Positions 58,509 through 64,000 of a stretch of DNA of 64,000 nt are shown piece after piece (within the stretch, counting starts at the first letter, position 1; each line of letters opens with the position of its first letter). The DNA is taken from positions 1,612,001 through 1,676,000 of the forward strand of contig VJWN01000009.1 in assembly GCA_007644065.1 (NCBI GenBank), given 5' to 3'. The position numbers were made by a program, and so were the translations under genes. This DNA is from Margaritispora aquatica. Taxonomy: Eukaryota > Ascomycota > Leotiomycetes > Helotiales > Discinellaceae. The notes below the pieces were generated by a model that worked only from the letters and a program-made list of their open reading frames with translations, did not search any database and was not told where the DNA came from.

Positions 58509-60323
58509 CTACTCGTCTTCGGCGTTGTCAAGCACCCAACCTTTACTCATCTCCACAGCTTGCTCCCACTTCTTGAACATCCTCGCACTCTTTTTCCTGT
58601 CGACATGAGGTGTGAAAATTGCCCGATCTTCTCGGTTGATCTCCTTCAGCTCGTCGAACTCTTTCCAGATATCCACCGCAAAGCCAGCAGCGATGGCAGC
58701 ACCCAGTGCGGTGGTCTCTCTCATCACAGGCCTGTCAACTGGAATACCAATGATGTCTGCTTGAGTTTGCATGCACAGGTTTGAGTTGGACATGCCGCCA
58801 TCGACTGCGAGACCTTCTAGCTTGTGGCCCGAATCTTTCTCCATAGCATCTAAGATAGCCTTGGTTTGATAGCAGGTAGCTTCTAATGTCGCGCGGGCGA
58901 TGTGACCTCTTTGTGTATGTGCCGTGATTCCAACTAGGTTCATTAGCATTATGTTCGAATAAGCGAGTAAGCGACTTACACAATGTTCCCTTCGCATCGT
59001 CAATCCAGTACGGTGCGAATAAGCCACTGAAAGCAGTGACGAAGACAACACCTCCATTATCAGGTACTGTTTCCGCCAATTCGGTAATCTTGTTGGAGTG
59101 CTTGATGAAACCCATATTGTTCATTAGGAATTTTACTCCCGAGCCAGCAACCGCAATACTGCCCTCAAGCGCATAGATGGGTTTCCGTCCAGCACCAAAG
59201 TCGTATGCAACAGTCGCTAAGAGACCATATTTTGAAATGACAGGCTTGTCGCCAACATTGTAGAGAAGAAAGCATCCAGTTCCGTAAGTGTTCTTGGCCT
59301 GTCCGGGCGAAAATCCACACTGTCCAACGAGGGCTGCGGACTGATCACCAAGACAACCTGTGATCTTTATGCCTTTCAGGGCAGTAGTTGCCAGTGCACC
59401 AAAAGCGTCCTTGTCAGAAGACGGGACAATTTTTGGTAATGTGACCATCTTCCGGTCGATTTTGAAAAAGTTGAGCAGCTCATCGTCATATTGTAAAGTA
59501 TGGAGGTTCATGAACATCGTCCGCGAAGCATTCGTGGTATCTGTGACATGAACGCCAGCCTCTTTTCCACCATTAAGCTTGTAGATTAACCAGGTATCGA
59601 CGGTTCCAAAAGACAGACGTCCTTCTTCGTAGGCTTGCTTGACAGCTTCCACATTTTGAAGAAGCCATAAAAGCTTCACACTTGAAGGATATGTCGACAG
59701 AGGTAGTCCACACAACTGCTTCAGCTTGTCGGCTCCCTCCCTCTCCTTCAACTCACGTACAAGTTGACTTGTTCGAGTATCCGGCCAGACAACAGCGTTG
59801 TAAAGTGGTTCGCCTGTATGCGTGTCCCAGCAAACTGTGGTCTCACGTTGGTTGGTAATTCCAATAGCCTTAATCTGTTCGATGGTGTGCCCTGCGTCCT
59901 TGAATTTTCCGAAAGCATTATCAATACACTCTTCCACAGTCTTCACTAGCTCCAGAGGGTCATGCTCATGCCATCTGCAAAAACAAAAGTTAGCGGGGTC
60001 CTCGGGCAGAGATGCTACGAAACCTACCCGGATTCTGGGTAAATGTTCTCAAACTCGATTTGATGGCTAGCAACGGGTGTGCCCTCTCCATCAAATATGA
60101 GAAACCGAGAAGATGTTGTTCCGCAATCTATGCTGCCAATAAACCAATGGCTCTTCTTCTCGCTCTCGGTTTCTGAAATTCCAGGAGGCAGATGTTCGTG
60201 GTGCCGAATCTCAGCTACCGGCACATCAACGTGCTCAACATGCTGTATCTTCGTCTCTGGCTCTGCGACCTTCAACACTTCCACAATAGGCTCAGCTATC
60301 GCCTGCATTGGCATTGAATCCAT
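58509..60323 (-). CDS. gut1: Glycerol kinase
   Basis: Three exons: 60323-60028, 59974-58980 and 58933-58509 (introns 53 and 46 nt); 571 residues from MDSMPMQ. It phosphorylates glycerol to glycerol 3-phosphate with ATP. An N-terminal extension of about 60 residues, absent from bacterial enzymes, precedes the first domain (WFIGSIDCGTTSSRFLIFDG, with the ATP-phosphate loop GTTSSR). Further signatures are ITNQRETTVCWD, WPDTRT, DTWLIYKLNGG, CLGDQSAALVGQCGF, NTYGTGCFLLYN (FGGY kinase) and LEGSIAVAG; after the last intron come GHIARATLEATCYQ and LAVDGGMSNSNL. The frame stays open far upstream of the chosen ATG (see findings). The thiolase gene is the next gene downstream on the same strand. Confidence 0.96.
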
Positions 60324-62246
60324 TCTGTAAGGTGCGCTCGAAGTGAAGTAGGCAGCTTGCCGTGGAAATAGCTTGCGAGTACTTGTAGTAGTAAAACAAC
60401 GACCAATTGGTCTATAAGTTCGAGGTTGAGGAGACGGACAAAGAGGGAAGATCGAGGACAGAAGGGAGAGAAACGGCGACAAGAAGGCGGGGGAGGAGCA
60501 CACAAGAGCAACGAGGGCACGCGGCTTGGAGCTGGTATGGCATGGCGCCAACATCAGAGGGGGGGGAGGATCAACAGGATCTAAATATGCCACAACCCCA
60601 CCCTGCATCTGCTGCTGCAACAATTGATGGCGGCGTGCTTGGGCTTGGCCGTGATGCAAGCGGGTGAGAGCGGCGCGATGCAGCACATGTGATGTGATGG
60701 GGGGTTCGATTTCCAAGGTGCCAGGGAATTCCCAGAGTCGCAGAAGCTCTAGAAAGATGGAGGGGTGGGTTCGTGGGGCAATTGGGGCAATTGGAAGAGA
60801 GTATCCAGCTTTTTCGCCCCTGACACTTGGGAATTCGAGTCGCGCCCAACTACCCCAGCTCCAAATGAACTCCTCGAGTGGATGGATGAATTAAATTCCG
60901 TCGCAAGGCTGTGATCTCGTCCTGAGACATGCCGACTTCGCAGACGTCGTCCTTTGGATCTCACTGTCGCAATCCGGCAAAATACACGTCTCGAGGCTGT
61001 TGTTGAGCCTTCTCAACCTCGTTGAACAACATCAAGATGACCGTTGATGATGGTTACGACAATTGAGTCGAGATCAGCACAGCAAGCTGTTGATGGCGGC
61101 TCTTTCAGACGCGTTGTAGCCCACTTTGTGCCTTGATCAAAGATTTACCGATCCGCTGGACTCAGTGATCACCTCTGCCTGCATTAAACTGTGGATTTTA
61201 TACTGGACTTTCTGGAGACTGACCCGATCTTATGCGGTGCTGGCCAAAGCATATTCGGTCCGTCGAGACACTCACCGGAGCTCATCTTGCCCATCTCACA
61301 CTATCCAATTTCTCGTTCTCCATATCCATTTTATTCTTAGCTTTTGGGATACCAAGTCCAGAACGTGCACACTCTCGTTCTCCATATCCATTTTATTCTT
61401 AGCTTTTGGGATACCAAGTCCAGAACGTGCACACACACAAAACAAGAAGAAACAAAAATACTCGATGCGTCCGGATGACCAGTCAAGAGTCAGATACTGA
61501 ACCGTGCTGCGATATTTAAGTTGTCTCCACTGTTATGAGAAGGAAGGTAACCCGAGCCAAATATAACGCTACCTTATTACATGCCTTTTTCAGCCAAGGA
61601 GAAATTTTTATATCCTCCTGCTCCTGCAGGAACTTCAACTTGGTGGGCCTGGCTAGATTGTTCTAATACATTATCTTATTGCTTACAGAGATCTGGAGCG
61701 TCTTTGGTTCTATGAAAAGCGTCTCTATCTTATGGTCACTGCGTTGTATGGGGAAGTGCTCCGAGAAGCCGTTGCAAGCGAAGATGATCCATATACGTGC
61801 ATATTTTCCTGTTGAGTCTCCTTTCCGTGGACTTTGGAAGTGTTTGAACTTCGTTGCTACTCCGGGGAGAGGTCTCTACAACTACAAAGCAATACGAAGG
61901 TATACACAGTTTTCCTTCATTTTGAAAATTCGGATCTCGATGAAATTTTAAAATGCCATATTAAATAATACATGGATGGAGCTTTTACTCTAAAATCTAC
62001 TAAAAGCCTCACTTATACAAAATTTACAGTCCAAAACCATTAGCTACCACGCCACATCAACCACGTTTTGCACACCAGATCATGTCCAGATGCTACATCT
62101 CAAATCGAACAAGAAATCGGCGTCATAATATCTCAGATAATGGGCATAAGTGCAAGTGTCTAGATGGCCCTGAGATGCAAGTCAACCACTCAATTGTGTG
62201 TGGGCTTGAATGTGTCTCAAGCCATCATTTGCAAGTCATCCATCTC
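60324..62246. other. Spacer upstream of glycerol kinase
   Basis: Contains the glycerol kinase leader/promoter and then about 1.6 kb without a supported gene. It also holds the exact 62-bp duplication described separately. ORFs such as 61126-61500 extend through that duplication and have no domain. Confidence 0.45.
61311..61434. repeat. Perfect 62-bp tandem duplication
   Basis: Bases 61311-61372 and 61373-61434 are identical by eye, both starting TCTCGTTCTCCATATCC and ending AGAACGTGCACAC. No mismatch implies a recent event or strong homogenisation. Confidence 0.95.
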
Positions 62247-62834
62247 TCAAAGTCTATCTTCGTCGTCTGCATCATAACCTGAGGCGTCTGTGGCCATGTC
62301 CGTGTCCGTGTCCGTGTCTAGCTCTGACACTTCTCCTTCCATCTCAACATCCATCATGTGCGCATAAACAGCGACCGATGAATTGAATGGCCTGGTAAAA
62401 GTCACCTTGACCAGAGCAGCGCTATTCATCAATTGCACTGGATAAGTTGTTTGAACGAATTCATTGATGACAGGTTCGTATGCAGCTGGCTTAGAAGATT
62501 CGGCCTCTGGCAACTCGAACATGTAGCCTAAATCTGAGTCTGAATCTGACTCCATCTTGATGTCGACATCGGATTCGAAATACTCCATCTTGATATCAAC
62601 GTCGAGTTGAGAGTTGCTGACGGGCTCAGCCTTAACTTCGGGCTCACAGTTCGTCTCATACTCGACGCAGTCCTTGTGTTCATAATCTGACAAGATCCTT
62701 TTTCTAGCCGGTGCTGCTGGTTCTGACCCTGGTAGTTTACAGAAAGTGCCATCGCCACTATATGAAGCTGCCAGGTTGCTCCAATCTGCGTCTCCAATGG
62801 ATGCCTTGACAGCTGGTGCGGGATTGAAATTCAT
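62247..62834 (-). CDS. Acidic orphan protein with DVDIKME repeat
   Basis: 195 residues from the ATG at 62834 (MNFNPAPAVKAS); the frame stays open upstream to 62921, but that part is the last of the intron-like units. Composition is strongly acidic. A short repeat, LDVDIKMEYFES / SDVDIKMESDSD, is centred near residue 85-105, and the C-terminus is a Thr/Asp run (SELDTDTDTDMATDASG then YDADDEDRL). A globular-looking segment lies between (about 125-170; EFVQTTYPVQL, VKVTFTRPFNSSVAVYA). No family recognised. The upstream tandem exon-intron units suggest the leader is spliced. A real gene is likely but unproven. Confidence 0.6.
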   Translation of the reverse strand: MNFNPAPAVKASIGDADWSNLAASYSGDGTFCKLPGSEPAAPARKRILSDYEHKDCVEYETNCEPEVKAEPVSNSQLDVDIKMEYFESDVDIKMESDSDSDLGYMFELPEAESSKPAAYEPVINEFVQTTYPVQLMNSAALVKVTFTRPFNSSVAVYAHMMDVEMEGEVSELDTDTDTDMATDASGYDADDEDRL

Positions 62835-62866
62835 CTCGCTTAACGTTTCGCGAGTTTCTCTTAGAT

Positions 62867-63236
62867 CTGTGTTGGTGTTAGTGTTATGAAAGAAAGACAG
62901 ATAGAAAGCTCTACGAACCAATTGTTAGGATTGATGTCGTAACAGTTGGCAATCGCCAAGTGCTGTGAATTGTACTGGTATATGGAAACGGTATTACGAC
63001 GATTTTCGTCGATAAGTGGATATAATCTGTGTTGGTGTTAGTAAGAAGCCATTGACTTATGCAAGGCCCCCATGAACCTACGTCAAAGCTTGATATATAT
63101 CAGTTGGTAGATAGATGCAACAAGTGTTGCAAGTTGTTGGTATGTAGCAATAGTATTGCGATGATGTGGTTGTGGTCGATGAGTGACCTACACTAGTGTT
63201 AGTTGAGAGAATGTAGCATAGAAAGTTTTATGTACC
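62867..63236 (-). repeat. Three tandem exon-intron units upstream of the acidic orphan gene
   Basis: Read on the minus strand, three intron-like segments repeat with a period of 160-161 bp: 63235-63188, 63081-63027 and 62918-62867 (48, 55 and 52 nt). Each begins GT (GTACAT, GTAGGT, GTTCGT) and ends CTAAC followed by an AG (CTAACACTAGTGTAG, CTAACACCAACACAG twice). The exon-like pieces between them are 106 and 108 nt and also resemble one another (CATCGACC near the start, CGCAATA.TATTG-type centre). If spliced, the leader has several duplicated short exons; stops in the spliced frame suggest they are untranslated. Confidence 0.65.
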
Positions 63237-64000
63237 AAAGTTGAAGCTTGATAAGTATCAAATGATAGCTACAACAACCGTTGTGGCTATATAGTATACG
63301 ACAATAATATTGCGAAGATTCGAAGTTGGTCGATGTGTTGGGAAGTGATTTTGATGATATTTTCTTGTTAGAAACGCTGAAGCTTTTGCACTGGGAGCGA
63401 GCTGAGGAAACAAATATGAGATTATCTTCGATAAGGAGAAGTTAGAGATTGCAGCTCATTTTTTTCTATATACATGATTGCGTTCAGTTCAAATCTCAAT
63501 GCACCATCCCAAAATGGCATGGCGAGCAGTTGCAGAGGAAATCAAGTAGCGACACGTGACCGGCTCCTAATGATGGGTTTATGACTTCATACCTTAACTA
63601 CTCATAAGGTGCCTCTATGGCCTGGGTGGTATCCGACAAGCCGTGAAATTCAATATTGCAGCGAAAATTTTGCTGCTTATGACAGCATTCAATGCTGTGC
63701 TATCAAATGGGATGGCAGCAAGCACGAACTAGGTGAGCCAATGTCAGTTGAGGCCGGCATGAACAACTTGCGCATTGCAGAAGAATACATCACAGAGGGT
63801 AAAGCGGGCAGAACTAGGATCTTAGAAATTGGGATATGCTCAAGACTTGGTGGTCGAGAAAAGTCAAATCCTTGTAATGCAGAAATATTGTGGGCAAGTG
63901 ATCGATTAGGAAGATAAGTTTACATCTCCCTCAGTTTGAGAGATTCTGAAAATTGGCTTAGCTCTATTAAGCACATTAAAATGAGCATCTGATTCCAGAA
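63237..64000. other. Right-edge region without a supported gene
   Basis: A further diverged copy of the exon-like unit sits at about 63240-63350. A 102-codon plus-strand ORF (63609-63917) has no recognisable domain. The promoter of the acidic orphan gene probably lies here. Confidence 0.4.

Noticed and set aside
1..64000. tRNA, rRNA and CRISPR search by eye
   Set aside because: GTTCGA-type sequences near 19330, 24620 and 52817 lack the rest of a tRNA fold, and the tandem repeats found are short or exon-intron units without CRISPR-like regular spacers.

Overview
The window is nuclear DNA of a filamentous ascomycete (Pezizomycotina). The genes carry short introns (mostly 43-65 nt) with GT..AG ends and CTAAC/CTGAC-type branch sites, genes are spaced one per 2-4 kb on both strands, and several families are fungus-specific (Het-C, DUF4604, GT15 mannosyltransferase, the fungal insertion in OMP decarboxylase). 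Leotiomycetes (Botrytis/Sclerotinia-like) is my guess from protein flavour only; no species marker is visible. I see no rRNA, tRNA, CRISPR or intact transposon.

Layout. 1-9.5 kb: 3' part of the OMP decarboxylase gene (cut by the left edge), a long gene-poor stretch, an intronless von Willebrand A protein on the minus strand, and a possible, poorly resolved membrane-protein locus. 9.5-24 kb: an unrecognised 697-residue coiled-coil protein, an RBM39/Rsd1-type SR splicing factor, fatty-acid 2-hydroxylase (Scs7), the incompatibility-family gene het-C, and a BTB-like protein. 24-34 kb: a degenerate stretch with a perfect 26-bp palindrome at its edge, an orphan 300-residue membrane protein, a lysine/alanine-rich nuclear protein and two doubtful small ORFs. 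34-50 kb is a housekeeping block: YSH1 (CPSF73) divergent from TAF4, a GT15 mannosyltransferase, a DUF4604 gene whose 3' end is followed by two decayed tandem copies, TAF14, and RanBP1. 50-61 kb: a two-ORF membrane protein whose halves overlap at TAATG, a repeat-sprinkled AT-rich spacer, PTS2-bearing peroxisomal thiolase and glycerol kinase. 61-64 kb: an acidic orphan protein preceded by three tandem exon-intron units.

Functional links. There is no secondary-metabolite cluster or clear operon-like unit. Several genes belong to pol II gene expression (TAF4, TAF14, YSH1, RBM39-like) and two neighbours (thiolase, glycerol kinase) serve lipid-derived carbon use, but this is ordinary co-location. 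The most unusual items are structural: the tandem exon-intron units at 62.87-63.24 kb, the two-ORF junction at 52.19 kb, and the triplicated gene end at 45.2-45.75 kb. Splice models were derived by eye from conserved sites and reading phase; every multi-exon model reported sums to a whole number of codons.
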